Below are positions 9,384-21,849 of a DNA stretch of 64,000 nt, one piece after another (positions within the stretch are counted from its first letter, which is position 1; each line of letters starts with the position of its first letter). The position numbers and the translations under genes were made by a program. Under the pieces are notes generated by a model. The model was not told the origin of the DNA, did not search any database, and saw only the letters and a list, made by a program, of their open reading frames with translations. The stretch lies in NCBI RefSeq assembly GCF_021535045.1, contig NZ_CP091056.1, positions 496,001 through 560,000 on the forward strand, in the 5' to 3' direction. The stretch is from Ornithinimicrobium sp. INDO-MA30-4. GTDB lineage: Bacteria; Actinomycetota; Actinomycetes; Actinomycetales; Dermatophilaceae.

Positions 9384-9828
9384 TCGACGCCACCAAGGGC
9401 TTCACCATCGTCCGTGTCCTCTCGGCCACCCCAGAGCGGATCTGGCAAGCCTGGACAAGGGCGGACGAGGTGAGCCAATGGTGGCACCCGCCGGGTCTAG
9501 CACCCCGCGCGAGACTGTCGAGATGAACGCCGCAGCCGGCGGCAAATACATCTACGAAATGGTCAACGACGTCACTGGCGACAGCGTCGTGACCGGCGGC
9601 TTCTTCATCGATGTTGAGCCTTTCGAGAAGCTCTCGCTGACCTGGGGCGTTCCCGGTGCACACCCAGAAGACACTCCTTTGGTGACGGTTAACCTCGACG
9701 AGGTTGACGGCGGCACTCAGCTAACTTTCGACCTGCGCGGCGTTGAAGGCAGCCAGGGCGACAGGTTCTTGTATGACGGTTGGGCTGGCGTGCTCGATTC
9801 GTTGCAGGCCCACGTGCAGCAGGGGTGA
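9380..9828 (+). CDS. AHSA1/SRPBCC-domain protein
   Basis: About 149 residues of the START-like SRPBCC fold: FTIVRVLSATPERIWQAWT at the N-terminus, WWHPP, and LSLTWGVPG in the second half. These proteins bind hydrophobic ligands or act as Hsp90 co-chaperone-like factors; no substrate is evident. One base is missing near 9500 (in the Gly-Leu-Ser-Thr region). It starts within the stop of metB, so it is the last gene of the transsulfuration operon; about 108 non-coding bases follow. Confidence 0.8.
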
Positions 9829-9923
9829 AGTGAGTTTGAGCATACTAGCCTTTAGTTTTCACCGACAGCACCCACGTTTCCGCATACTTGTTGGCTCGGC
9901 GCTTCGGGTCGTCGCCATCCGGC

Positions 9924-9929
9924 TAGGCT
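9924..9929 (+). promoter_or_regulatory. -10 element TAGGCT, candidate leaderless start
   Basis: TAGGCT lies seven bases before the ATG at 9937 and there is no ribosome-binding site between, so transcription should begin at or within a base of the start codon. Confidence 0.5.
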
Positions 9930-9936
9930 GACGCCC

Positions 9937-10754
9937 ATGTCGCGCACGCTATTGCCCAAGGTCATTGCCACCGACTGTGACGGGACCCTGCTGCGGAGCG
10001 ACGGCACGATTTCACCGCGGACGCAAGCCGCGGTTGAAGCTGCTGAGGCTGCTGGGATCACCGTCATCTTGGTCACCGCTCGGCCGCCTCGATGGCTGGA
10101 TGAGTTGGCGAGCGTCGCGGGGGAGAGCGCCATCGCGCTGTGCGGGAACGGCGCATTCACGTATGACCTCAACTCGCGCGAAATCATCTCTCACCGGCTG
10201 ATGGACCCAGACTTGGTGGTGCAATTGGCCGCCGAACTCCACGACTCCATCCCCGACATCCACCTTGCGCTGGAGAGTGTCGCTGGTTTTGCCCACGAGC
10301 CAGGTTTTGAACGAATGTCTGGCCGAACGGATGGGCTGTGGGCTGTCGGGCCAGTGGATGAACTCGTCGCTAGCCCGCCGGGAAAATTGCTGGTGCGGAT
10401 GCCGAGCGCTGACGTCGATGAGCTGTTTGAGCAGGTGGAACAGGTTGTGGCTGGTCGCGCCGAAGTCTCGCACTCGGGCGCCGCGGGCATGGCTGAGATT
10501 GTTGCCACCGGAGTGACTAAGGGGATGGCGATCAAGCCTGGTGCGAAGAGCACGGTGTCGAGGCAGCCGATGTGTGGACCTTTGGCGATATGCCCAACGA
10601 CATCCCGATGCTGGCTTGGGCAGGACGATCTTTCGCCATGGCCAATGGGCATGAGCAGGCCAAAGCAGCCGCCACAGACCACATTGCCAGCAATGACGAG
10701 GACGGCGTTGCCCAGGTCATCGAGCAAGCATTGGCATCCGCGCTGAAGGACTAG
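9937..10754 (+). CDS. HAD hydrolase, Cof subfamily
   Basis: About 272 residues of the Cof/IIB class of HAD phosphatases. Motif I is IATDCDGTLLRSDG near residue 10 (nucleophile Asp), motif II the Thr in VILVTARP, and motif IV FGDMPNDIPML near residue 215. Such enzymes dephosphorylate sugar phosphates, nucleotides or cofactors; the substrate is not predictable. A missing base near 10535 (in the Ile-Lys-Ala-Trp stretch) breaks the frame between the cap region and motif IV. It is preceded by a candidate leaderless promoter. Confidence 0.85.
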
Positions 10755-10777
10755 TGAATTCACCGGGTGAGTCGGCA

Positions 10778-10783
10778 TAGGGT
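10778..10783 (+). promoter_or_regulatory. -10 element TAGGGT, candidate leaderless start
   Basis: TAGGGT is six bases upstream of the ATG at 10790, with no room for a ribosome-binding site downstream of the expected transcription start. Confidence 0.5.
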
Positions 10784-10789
10784 GAGGGC

Positions 10790-12244
10790 ATGACCCACCA
10801 AGCAACGACGCTGACCAGGGTGCACGCCGACGCAGATCAGTCTGCCCTCGAGCGCGCCTTTCAGGATATTCGCGAGTCGCAGGACGTGCGTGAGGACTTC
10901 TCTGCTGAGGCACTCGCGGAGGCTGAAGCGGCAGCGAAAGATCCTTCGCTGCCCGAGGAAGACCTGACTGCCATCGAGTTCATCACCATCGACCCTCCGG
11001 GCTCGATGGACTTGGACCAAGCGATGCACATTGAGGCGATTGACGATGCTGGCGAGGGGCTTTCCGGGTCCGCTACGCCATTGCTGATGTGCCTGCCTTC
11101 GTCGCCCCGGGCGGCGCTTGGACGCCGAAGTGCGACTTCGTGGCCAGACGATCTATTGCCCCGACAAGCGCGTTGCGCTGCACCCGCCGGTGATGAGCGA
11201 AGCGGCAGCCAGCCTGCTGCCCGATGAGACGCGCCCCGCATACGTGTGGAACATCGTGTTGGATGAGCATGGCGACACCTTGAGCGCCAGCGTTGCCCGC
11301 GCGATGGTCCGTAGCCGTCGTCGCTACACCTATACCGAGGTCCAGCAGGCTGTCGACGAGGGCAATGGCGAAAGCACGCTGATGCTGCTGCGCGACGTGG
11401 GCCGCTTGCTGGTGGCCCAGGAGTCGGCGCGCGGTGGGGCTGGTTGCCGATGCCCGAGCAAGAGGTCGAAGAATCCGACGGCACCTATGAGTTACGACTG
11501 CGTCCGTTGCTCGAAGCTGAAGACTGGAACGCGCAGATTTCGCTGTTGACTGGTCGCAGTGCCGCTGACCTGATGATTGCTGGCAAGGTCGGCATCCTGC
11601 GGACCATGCCACCACCGCGCCAGGACGCCATCGACCGTTTCCGTATGCAGGTGCTCGCCGTTGATCTGCCCTGGGACGAATCGGTAAGTTATGGCGACTT
11701 CCTGCGCGGGCTCGATTGGGCCAACCCGGTGCACTTGGCGATCATCCACGCGGCCACCAGTCTGTTCCGCGGGGCTGGGTACACGCCCTTTAACGGGGTG
11801 GTGCCGGAAGAGACCGAGCAGGCCGCCATCGGCGCACCTTATGCTCACGTCACCGCTCCGCTGCGTCGCCTCATCGACCGCTTTGGCCTCGTGGTGTGTG
11901 CAGCCTTGAGTGCCGGCGAAGAAGTCCCCGAGTGGGTGATGAACTCGCTGGAGGAATTGCCAGATCTGATGAGCGAAAGCGGCCGCCGGGCTAATTCCGT
12001 CGACCGAGCCTGCATCGACGCTGTCGAAGCGGCTGTGCTGCAAGACCGGGTTGGCCAAGAGTTTGCCGCCAGCGTTGTCGAGGAGACCTCACGCGATGAC
12101 CTCATCGTCCAGGTGACCGACCCTGTGGTCTTGGCCTATTGCGATGGCGACGCCGAGTTGGGGGAGCGGATCACTGCTGAACTGACCCTCGCTGACCTGA
12201 ATGCGCGCAAGGTCCGATTCAAGGTCGTGCCCCAGGTAGGCTGA
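10790..12244 (+). CDS. RNB-domain exoribonuclease (RNase II/R type)
   Basis: About 485 residues, essentially a lone RNB catalytic domain without visible cold-shock or S1 domains, like the short actinobacterial RNB proteins. The acidic metal site is in IDPPGSMDLDQA near residue 70, followed by RVRYAIADVPAFV and RGQTIYCPDKR; VTAPLRRLIDRF near residue 360 is the conserved C-terminal RNB motif. It should degrade single-stranded RNA 3' to 5'. Three missing bases break the frame, near 11060, 11121 and 11440. The RNase P RNA gene begins five bases after the stop. Confidence 0.85.
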
Positions 12245-12249
12245 TCCCC

Positions 12250-12648
12250 GTGGATGAGTCGGCCAGGCGGTCGCGTCAAGACGTTTGGGCCTAGCCCAAT
12301 CGGACTTGCCGAGGAACGTCCGGGCTCCACAGAGCAAGGTGGTGGTTAACAGCCACCCGGGGCAACCCGCGGGATAGTGCCACAGAAAACAAACCGCCAT
12401 CGGCAACGGTGGTAAGGGTGAAACGGTGCGTGTAAGAGACCACCAGCGCTCCAGGTGACTGGAGCGGCTAGGTAAACCCCACCTGGAGCAAGACCAGACA
12501 GTATGCGTTTGAGGGCTGCTCGCCCGAGTATGCGGGTAGGTCGCTACAGGCGGCTGGCAACAGTCGTCGTAGATGGATGACCGTCACCAGCACAATGCCA
12601 GCAATGGCGTGTTGGGACAGGACCCGGCGTATCGGCTGACTCATCCAC
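12250..12648 (+). ncRNA. rnpB: RNase P RNA, class A
   Basis: Catalytic RNA of RNase P, about 399 bases. The signature GAGGAACGTCCGGGCTCC is at about 12310, GAGGGCTGCTCGCCCGAG near 12508, and GGTAAACCCCACC near 12472. The ends GTGGATGAGTC (12250) and GACTCATCCAC (12638-12648) are perfectly complementary and form helix P1, which fixes the boundaries. It lies tail to tail with guaD, whose stop codon is only two bases away, and I see no separate terminator. Confidence 0.95.
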
Positions 12649-12650
12649 AC

Positions 12651-13924
12651 TTATTCGATCAGGTCGCCATCAACCCAGACTTGTGCCACGTCAGCGTCTG
12701 AGCCCAGGGTGAAAATCGAGGCCAAGGCGTCGGCCGGCGAGTTCGCATGGCCCAAGACGGTGCTCAACGTCGATCCCGATCGCGGAGAGATCTGCACAGC
12801 ATCAAATTGCATGCCTTCGCTCAGATGCCCGACGGTTGGCAGGTCTAGCGCTTGAGCTCCAGCTAGCGTCGCCAAGTACAGCATGTGCGCCGGCATTAGT
12901 GGATAGCCGTCGGGTTGTAACTGCTGGTGGAAATAGGCCTGCAGGCCGACTTGGATCAGGTTGAGCCCCGTCCCAGCGCCGACATCGGACCCCAGAGCAA
13001 CGCGCACACCGTGGTCGACGTGCGCAGCTAGCGGGAAGAGCCCACTGCCAAGCGCTGAGTTCGACGAGGGGCAGTGCGACACGCTGGCTCCGGTCTCAGC
13101 CAGCCTCGCCAACTCCGCCCCGCTGGGGTGCACGTTGTGTGCGACGACGCTTCGTGGGCCCACAAGCCCGAACTGGTCATAGGTGTCGAGGTAGGACGTG
13201 CTCTGCGGGAAGAGGTCGCTGACTGTGGCGATTTCATCCGTGTTCTCGTTGATGTGGGAGGTGAAGAACAAGCCCTCGGCGCTCACCAGGGTCTGTGCGC
13301 ATACCTTGAGCAGGTCTTCGGTGGTCGCCAACGAAAACCGGGGCGTGACCGCATACCGGAGTCGTCCCACGCCGTGCCACTTGGCCACAAGTTCGGCTGC
13401 CTCAGCCAAGGCCCGCTCCGGTGTGGTGTGTAGATCCTCGCGCAGCAGCCGATCGCCAACGACCAGCCCCGACGTGATCCGCAGCCCTGACTCAGCGGCC
13501 GCGGCAAAGAAGATGTCCATCGCCCTGGCGTAATGCGAACCAAAGACGAGCGCCGTGGTGGTGCCCGCCAGTCGCAAACCCGTCAAGAAGTCCCCGGCGA
13601 CCTGTTGGGCTACCTCCGGGTCAGCGAGTCTCGCTTCCTGCGGCAAGCGCAGTCTTCTAGCCACTCCATCAGTGGCATCCCGAGCCCACCGATGATCGGC
13701 AACTGCGGATAGTGCACATGGGTGTCGACAAACCCCGGGAGCAGAGCGCCTTCGAGGTGAACAACCTCGGCGTCGGGTGACTGCGACTGAGCAGCCGGGA
13801 GAGACCCTCGGAAGGTGATCTCACCGTCCGCGACGACGAGTGCGGCTTCTTCAGCGCGCAATGCCCCACCGTCAAACGGCGAATCGGGGGTGTCCATCAC
13901 GAGACCGGCATAGATGGTGCTCAT
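12651..13924 (-). CDS. guaD: Guanine deaminase
   Basis: Amidohydrolase of about 424 residues converting guanine to xanthine. Metal-site motifs: GFVDTHVHYPQ near residue 68, FFTSHINENTDE near 215, a later HNVHP, and LGSDVGAGTGLN near 320. PLPIIGGLG-type sequence after the first histidines is typical of GuaD rather than chlorohydrolases. One T is missing near 13643, splitting the open frame; restored, it reads WLEDCALPQEARLADP. Its start overlaps the xdhC stop (ATGA), so its product xanthine would be the substrate of the xanthine dehydrogenase encoded upstream in the same operon. Confidence 0.88.
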
Positions 13925-14772
13925 GACCGCACCTGACTCAACGTCTGCAAGAGATCAGCCGCGACGCTGACGGCGATGACGCCGGGGTGTTTGCCCTCGA
14001 TGCCGGGCACGCCGATGGGGCATTGGATCCGCTCGACTGCACTCGCGGGGTGTTCCAGGTCGACCAGCTTTTTGTGGAAGCGCAGCCACTTGGCCCGCGA
14101 GCCAATCAGGCCGATCGTGCCCAACTCGCCATGACGCAGCGCCGCGTCGCAAAGGATCAAATCTTCCGTATGGTCGTGCGTCAGCACCAGCACATGCGCG
14201 CCTTGGGGCAGGGTTGCCGCGACAGACTCGGGCGCGGGGGAGGTGTAGATGAACCGACGCAGGCCCTGAGGCCAGAACGTCTGCGACTGATGCATCGACG
14301 ACATCCTTGCGCGAATCGGTCAGATGCAAGATGACCTCGTGGCGGGCCATGATCCGCGCGATCTCCTGCCCGACGTGGCCGAGACCAAAAATGGCGATGA
14401 CTGGTCGTGCCGGGAGGTGCTCGAGGATCACGCTAACCTCGCCGCCGCAGCACTGGTTGCCGTGCTGATTATTGGCGTGCTCGTTGAGGGCAAACGCCAT
14501 CGTCGTAACGCGGGCTGCTTCGTCGCCAGAGGCATCTGTCCCGAGAACGGCTCGCGCTCGGTCAATGACGGTTGCTTCCATATTGCCGCCACCGATGCTG
14601 CCGTGGCTGGTCGCCGAGGTGACAACCATCTTGGCCCCAACATCACGAGGTGAGTGCCCGCGCACCTCGGTGATCGTGGCCAGCACTGCGCCCTGGCCGT
14701 GAGCCCGCAACTCACCTAGCGCGGACAGCCAATCGGTGCCGGAGGCAGGGGAGACCAATGATCTGCGGTCAT
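13921..14772 (-). CDS. xdhC: Xanthine dehydrogenase accessory protein
   Basis: XdhC inserts the sulfurated molybdenum cofactor into xanthine dehydrogenase. Visible are AVLATITEVRGHSPRDVGAK (XdhC N-terminal domain), GSIGGGNME, a CCGG motif, and a Rossmann-like AIFGLGHVGQEIARI followed by LTDSRKD. A slip near 14290 joins this to the C-terminal TFWPQGLRRFIYTS and GLIGSRAKWLRF. The start is uncertain: ATG at 14772 lies just after the xdhB stop and needs one more missing base near 14745; a longer open frame to 14821 overlaps xdhB and is less likely. Confidence 0.82.
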
Positions 14773-14780
14773 CCCGCGGC

Positions 14781-17137
14781 CTAGCCGATCTCAGCAGGAG
14801 TGTTGGAGCGAGCGCGTTCAATCGCCCAAAACACAGCCTCGGGTGTCGCCGGCGAATCCAGCGTCACGCCCTGGGCTGGGTCGCCAAAGGCTCCGGCAGC
14901 ATCGCGTAGCGCTTCTCGCACCGAGAACGCCAACATCAACGGGGCTCGCCGACTGCCTTGGAGCCGTAGACAACCCCAGGCTCGGTGGCGTGCTCAAAGA
15001 ACTTCACTCGGAAGTCCGCAGGCATTTCGGAGAACGACGGGAGTTTGTAGGTGCTGGCTCCTTGGGTGGCAAGTCGGCCCTTGCTCTCTCCATCGGAGGA
15101 GTCCCAAACGATCTCTTCCAGCGTCAACCAACCGGCGCCTTGCACAACCGCCCTCGATCTGGCCGATGTCGATCAGCGGTGACATCGAGTCGCCGGCGTC
15201 GTGCAAGATGTCGACACGGCGAGTGGTGTAAGCCCCAGTGAAGCCGTTGACCTCAACTTCAGACACCGCGGCGCTGTAGACGAAGTATTTGAAAGGGGAC
15301 CCTTGGAACGTCGGCAGATCCCAGTGCAGCCCATCGGCACGATAGAAACCCGTCGATGACAAGGAGATGCGCTGGAAGTAGGCCGCTTTGACCACTTCTT
15401 CCCAACTGACGCTCTTATCCAGCCCCAGTCCGGTGACTTCTCCGTCAGCGAAGCGGACGTCATCGGCGGCGACACCGAGCAGACCTGCGGCTACTGGGGC
15501 GATGCGGGCGAGCAGCGTTTCGCAGGCATTCTTGACCGCTGCGCCATTGAGGTCGCTTCCGGTGGAGGCCGCTGTGGCTGAGGTGTTCGGCACCTTGTCG
15601 GTGCGCGTCGGGGCCAAGCGGACCCGGTCATATGGCACTCCCAGCGCAGTGGCCGCGACCTGCAGCATCTTGGTGTGCAGACCCTGACCCATCTCGGTGC
15701 CACCGTGGTTGATCAGCACCGATCCATCCTTGTAGATCAGCACCAGCGCGCCACCCTGGTTGAACGCGGTGAGGTTAAACGAGATCCCAAACTTCACCGG
15801 CGTGATCGCCAGGCCACGCTTGACGTGCTCGCTGCCTTGATTGAACTCATCGATCTCGGCGCGGCGGGAAGCAAACTCACTCGAGGCCAGCAGTTGGTCC
15901 CAAATCTGCGGCATCCGCTCCGACTGCTCAACAACTTGACCGTATGGCGTCCTCTGACCGGGGACATAGAAGTTTCGCTGACGTAGTTGCTCGGGGCTCA
16001 GACCTAGTTTCGGTGCGACCTGACCCAGGATGTCCTCCAGGACGATCATCCCCTGGGGCCCGCCAAACCCGCGGAACGCCGTCTGGGAGGTCTTATTCGT
16101 TTTGGCGATGCGACCAGAGACCCGAATGTTGGGCACCCAATAGGCGTTGTCGACGTGACACAAGGCTCTCGACAGCACCGGCTCGGAGAGGTCAAGACAG
16201 AATCCGCCGTCAGCGGTCAGCGTGGTGTCAAGGGCCGTGATGAGACCGTCGCTGCTGAAGCCCACCTTCCACGTGGAGTGGAAGCCGTGCCGTTTGCCGG
16301 TCATCGTCATGTCTTGGGTGCGGTTCAGTCGGACTCGCACTGGCCGATTGGTCAGCGTGGCACCAATCGCCGCGATCGCAGCCAACCCGTGCGGCTGCCA
16401 CTCCTTGCCACCGAAGCCTCCACCCATCCGCAGGCACTGTACGGTGACTTGGCTACTGCTCAGGTCCAACACGTGCGCGACGATCTCTTGCGTCTCGCTG
16501 GGGTGTTGAGTCGAGGACTGGATAAACAGTTGGCCAGATTCGTCCACCATCGCCAGAGCCGCGTGCGTCTCGAGGTAGAAGTGCTCCTGCTCGCCAAACT
16601 CAAACTCGCCCCTAAAGACGTGTTCCGCCTGCGCAAATCCATCGTCGAGATCGCCGCGAGCCATGACTGGCTGGAAGCCCTGGAAGGACTCTGCAGCGAT
16701 AGCTTGGGTGGCATTCAAGATGGCTGGCAATTCGGTGTAGTCAACCACCACGGCCTCAGCCCCACGTCGAGCGGCGTCGACCGTCTCGCCCAACACCCAA
16801 GCGACCGAGTGGCCGTAGTAGCGGACGTGGTCGTTAAACAGCGGCTCATCGCCCTTGGTGCCTGCGTCGTTGACACCTGGCACATCGGCGGCGGTCAGGA
16901 CGCGGACCACCCCGGGGACCTCGAGGGCCGCAGCGGTGTCGATCGAGTCCACCTTGGCGTGCGCCACGAAGACCTGGACCGGCCAGGCATGCAACACCTC
17001 GGTATGCCGTGAGTGCAGGTCATCGGTGAACCTGGCTGTGCCGGTGACGTGCTGCACGGCGCTTTCGTGGGGCACGCGGGATCCCACTGCCGCAGACTGC
17101 GGGATGTCGGCAAGTGGCCGCTTGAGTGATAGTTCAC
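14781..17137 (-). CDS. xdhB: Xanthine dehydrogenase, molybdopterin-binding subunit
   Basis: Large catalytic subunit, about 786 residues, oxidising hypoxanthine/xanthine to urate at the molybdenum centre. Landmarks: TGTARFTDDL near the N-terminus, RMGGGFGGKE near residue 250, TAFRGFGGPQGM near 330, NHGGTEMGQGLHTK near 475 and C-terminal VYGSKAVGEPP with the catalytic glutamate. Slips: near 17130, giving a GTG start overlapping the xdhA stop; near 15147 (two T bases in the GGFVQGAGW region); and near 14943 (a C in a C-run). Ends at 14781 just before xdhC. Cytoplasmic, in complex with XdhA. Confidence 0.9.
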
Positions 17138-18648
17138 GGGGTCACCTCAGCAAAGAACCGCAGGATGGATTGGGCAGCTGTCGCTGATCGATAGGCCGCA
17201 CTGGCGCGATGGTCATCCAGCGGAGTGCCCACGTCAGCCATCACTTGCGCGGCAGCATCAAACGTTTCTTGCGACCAAGTCTTTCCTTCGAGGGCAGCCT
17301 CGGTGTCGGTGGCTCTGATCGGCGTTGCCGCCACTCCACCCACGCCGATTCGAACATCACGTATCTGCCCGTCGGACACCTGCATACTGATCGCGACCGC
17401 GACTGAAGAGATGTCGTCAAAGCGCCGTTTGGCGATCTTGTAGAACCGAGCGTGCGGTGCAACTGGCGTGGGTATGCGGATGGCTCGGATGAGTTCGTCC
17501 GCCTCTCGCACGCTAGCCCGATAGCCGGTGAAGTATTCACTCAACGGCACCACGCGCTCACCCCCTGAGAAGTTAAGACGAGCGAGGCATCCAGGGCCAA
17601 GAGCACCGGAGCGCCGTCGCCAATGGGGGAGCCGGTGGCAATATTGCCGCCTAGCGTCGCGCCATTTCGGATGAGCCGGGACGCGAACTGGGGGAACAAC
17701 TCAGCTAGCAGCGGATGCCACCCTCGAGCCGGTGCTCGATCTCGACAAGGTCAGCGCGGCACCGATCTCGAGGTGATCGTCAGCCTGCGTCAGCTTGCGC
17801 AGCTCATCGAGCTGGTCGAGGGCGATGGTCAGCGGGGCTGTGCGGTGCTTAATGGCGAGCTCAACTCCCCAGTCGGTGCCTCCCGCCAGCAACACGGCCT
17901 CCGGCTCGCCGGCGAGGTGATCGAGCGCATCGCTCAGGTTGGCTGGCCGGACAAAGTCACCCTCGGCGTGCCTTAGGTGGAAGGGGCCAGCAGCGGGCGC
18001 TGGCTGCGCACGGCGTTTCGCCAAGCGGTCGTTCTCGGGCACGTCACCGAGGGCGTAGGCGGCATCGCGGATCGGGCGATAGCCGGTGCAGCGGCACAGG
18101 TTGCCTGAGAGCGCATGTAGGTCAAAGCCATTCGCGCCAAGCTCGTGATCACTTCCGCATTGCGCCGGTGACTCCTCGACTGCGGCAGAGGCGCCGCATG
18201 ACTGGCTGCCACAGATTTCAGCGCAGGAGCGGCGCTCTGGCCGGTAGTACTCGGCCGCCATCGACGCCACAAACCCAGGAGTGCAATAGCCACACTGCGA
18301 GCCCCCGCGCATCGCCATCTCGTGTTGGACCGGGTGCAACTCATCGCCGTCGGCAAGCCCCTCGGAGGTGTACACCTCTTGATCGCTGAGCGCTGCGATC
18401 GGGATCAGGCAGGAGTTGACGGAAGTCCATTGCGTGCCGCCGTTGCCGTCCGGGCGGGACACGATGACGGCGCATGCTCCGCACTCGCCTTCGGCGCAGC
18501 CCTCTTTAACCCCGGTCAGGCCAGAGTCTCGCAAGAAGTTGAGAGTCGTGGTGTGCCCCGCGACGTCCGAAACGTCGAGATCTTGCTCGTTCACCCGAAC
18601 CGTCAGGCTCTGCGTGCTGGCCTTTGCTGCAGTGTCCGTCACGCTCAT
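17134..18648 (-). CDS. xdhA: Xanthine dehydrogenase, [2Fe-2S]/FAD subunit
   Basis: Small subunit of about 505 residues: ferredoxin-like [2Fe-2S] domain with CAEGECGACAV and NSCLIP, a second [2Fe-2S] domain with QCGYCTPGF and NLCRCTGYRP, then a FAD domain (AVLLAGGTDWGVEL, ATLGGNIATGSPIGD). It passes electrons from molybdenum to FAD and NAD. Between the second-cluster motifs is a stretch with four extra cysteines (about residues 135-165). Three missing bases, near 17567, 17718 and 17735, interrupt the FAD domain. The ATG at 18648 has GGAG upstream. First gene of the xdhA-xdhB-xdhC-guaD operon. Confidence 0.9.
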
Positions 18649-18794
18649 ACTCCTGGCTCACTGGCCTAGCGCGTCATTGCGCTTGCATGGTTGCAGGCCG
18701 CTGAGCGGGACCGCGCACAGGTTATCCATGCGAACAATGCGCGGCTAATGGTGATGCAGATTACACCAGGTTCGTTTGGCCTGGCCGCAGGCGG

Positions 18795-19629
18795 TTAACG
18801 CCGGACGCGTTCCTTGGCTCGGCCCACGAAGTTGTTCATCGTGTCGTTTGCTCCGAGGAAGTTCATCAGTGCGTCGAACCCACGCACTGGCAACATCCGC
18901 GCTGGCGCGACCGTGTGGATAAATCGGGGCATGAGCAGTTGTTCCCGCCCTTGCTCGATGGCCTTCAGCGTCTTCTCGACGGCGTATTCGGGCTTCAGGA
19001 TAGGCAACAGGAGCGGAAACCTCGTTTCCACGCCGTCGAACATGCCGGTATCGATGAAGTACGGGCAGACCACGAGCGACGTCACACCGGTTTCCTGCTT
19101 TGCCATCTCGGCTCGGAGCGATTCGGCAAATCCAAACGCCGCAAATTTGCTCGCTGAATAGTCGGTCTGCTTGGCAACTCCGGCCAGCCCAGCCGCGCTG
19201 GAAATCGTAACCACGGTGCCGTGACCGTTATTGATCATGTCGCCCAGGAAAGCTCGGGTGACCCAAAGAGAGCCAAGGTGTTGACCTGGATTGTGCGCTC
19301 GATCGCCTCGTCGGTTGCGTCCAGGAGATATTCACCGGTCACGATCCCAGCGTTGTTGATCAGTATGTCGACCGGCCCGGACTCCTGCGCCGCCACCTTC
19401 ACCGCGTCCCGGTCCGAAACATCAACAGCAAAGCATCCGCTGACCCGCCGAGGGACTTGATTTCGCCGCACACACTCTCGGCGGCTTGGCCATCAAGGTC
19501 CCACACAATGATTCGTGCGCCACGGGCCGAAGCGCCAAGCGCGAGCAGTCGTCCGATGCCGCTGCCGCCCCCGGTGATGAGGACGGTTTGGTCAGTAAAT
19601 GAGTGCTTGTTCTTCGATAGAAACGCCAT
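18795..19629 (-). CDS. Short-chain dehydrogenase/reductase
   Basis: NAD(P)-dependent SDR of about 278 residues. Cofactor motif GGGSGIG near residue 20, NNAG near 100, catalytic Ser in SSAAG and YSASK near 165. The C-terminal extension (PRFIHTVAPARMLPVRGFDALMNFLG) resembles the membrane-associated, retinol-dehydrogenase-like SDRs. Two slips: a missing G near 19440 and a missing T in a T-run near 19250; both restore SDR-consensus sequence. The ATG is one base after the stop of the metallo-hydrolase gene, so the two are co-transcribed. Substrate unknown. Confidence 0.85.
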
Positions 19630-19630
19630 G

Positions 19631-20299
19631 TTAAATCTCCACCGGTCCTTTCCCTGCCAGGTCGTGCACGGTGACGCCACCCTCAAGGCCAAAGTTTGCA
19701 ATGTGCCCGAGGTACATCTCTCGTCCGTTGGGCTTGAGAAGCCCATCGTGAATCGGGATCACTGACTGTGGCTGCATCGAGCGGACGAAGGCGACAGTGT
19801 CGGCAACCCGCGCCCATGGCGCATTGATGGGAACGCACAGAATGTCAATGCCTTCCAAACACTTGCCGGTCGCATCCAGGGCATCTCCGGGGTGAAAGAG
19901 TTTGTGGCCGTCGGCTTCAATGACCAGGCCAAGGTTGTGAATCCTCGGCACGTAGTCGTGGATGAACGCGTGTTGATCGCCGACCGGGGTGATTTTCATT
20001 GGTCCCTTAACCAGCGGCTCGTAGGGTTCTAACTGCTTAATCCGTGCTGCCAGGTTCGGTGCAGCGTTGCGCAGAGTCATCGCTGCGGCAGGCTCTAAGA
20101 CAACCTGTGCCTTTGGGTTGGCCTCGAGCAGCGCAGGGACGGCCTCTGGGTCCATGTGGTCGGGGTGCTGGTGAGTAGCCAGGAGCAGCGTCAAGTCTCG
20201 GACCTGCGAGAAGTCAGAAAAGTTGCCGGGGTCGATGAGGATGCGCTGGCCGCCGGTTTCGATCAATAGGCAGGAGTGACCCAAGTGCGTGATCTGCAT
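19631..20299 (-). CDS. Metallo-beta-lactamase-fold hydrolase (UlaG-like)
   Basis: 222 residues, intact. Starts ITHLGHSCLLIE, typical of the UlaG/YtkL branch; metal ligands in THQHPDHMD near residue 44, FHPGDALD near 135 and IPIHDG near 180. These are zinc or manganese hydrolases acting on lactones or phosphodiesters; substrate not evident. Divergent from guaB1 across 86 bases. Its ATG is preceded at six bases by TAGGGT, a candidate leaderless promoter. Confidence 0.85.
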   Translation of the reverse strand: MQITHLGHSCLLIETGGQRILIDPGNFSDFSQVRDLTLLLATHQHPDHMDPEAVPALLEANPKAQVVLEPAAAMTLRNAAPNLAARIKQLEPYEPLVKGPMKITPVGDQHAFIHDYVPRIHNLGLVIEADGHKLFHPGDALDATGKCLEGIDILCVPINAPWARVADTVAFVRSMQPQSVIPIHDGLLKPNGREMYLGHIANFGLEGGVTVHDLAGKGPVEI

Positions 20300-20305
20300 A
20301 CGGCC

Positions 20306-20311
20306 ACCCTA
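20306..20311 (-). promoter_or_regulatory. -10 element TAGGGT, candidate leaderless start
   Basis: Minus-strand TAGGGT ends six bases before the ATG at 20299 of the metallo-hydrolase gene; no ribosome-binding site fits. Confidence 0.5.
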
Positions 20312-20371
20312 GGGCGCGGAGTCAACGAGAGCTGGTCGAGGCGAGAGCAGCCCAGTGTCGGTGCGGGCACG

Positions 20372-20377
20372 TACAGT
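20372..20377 (+). promoter_or_regulatory. -10 element TACAGT, candidate leaderless start of guaB1
   Basis: TACAGT lies eight bases before the GTG at 20386. The intervening bases are T-rich and carry no Shine-Dalgarno sequence. Confidence 0.5.
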
Positions 20378-20385
20378 GACTTTTC

Positions 20386-21847
<1,462 letters not shown>

Positions 21848-21849
21848 CC

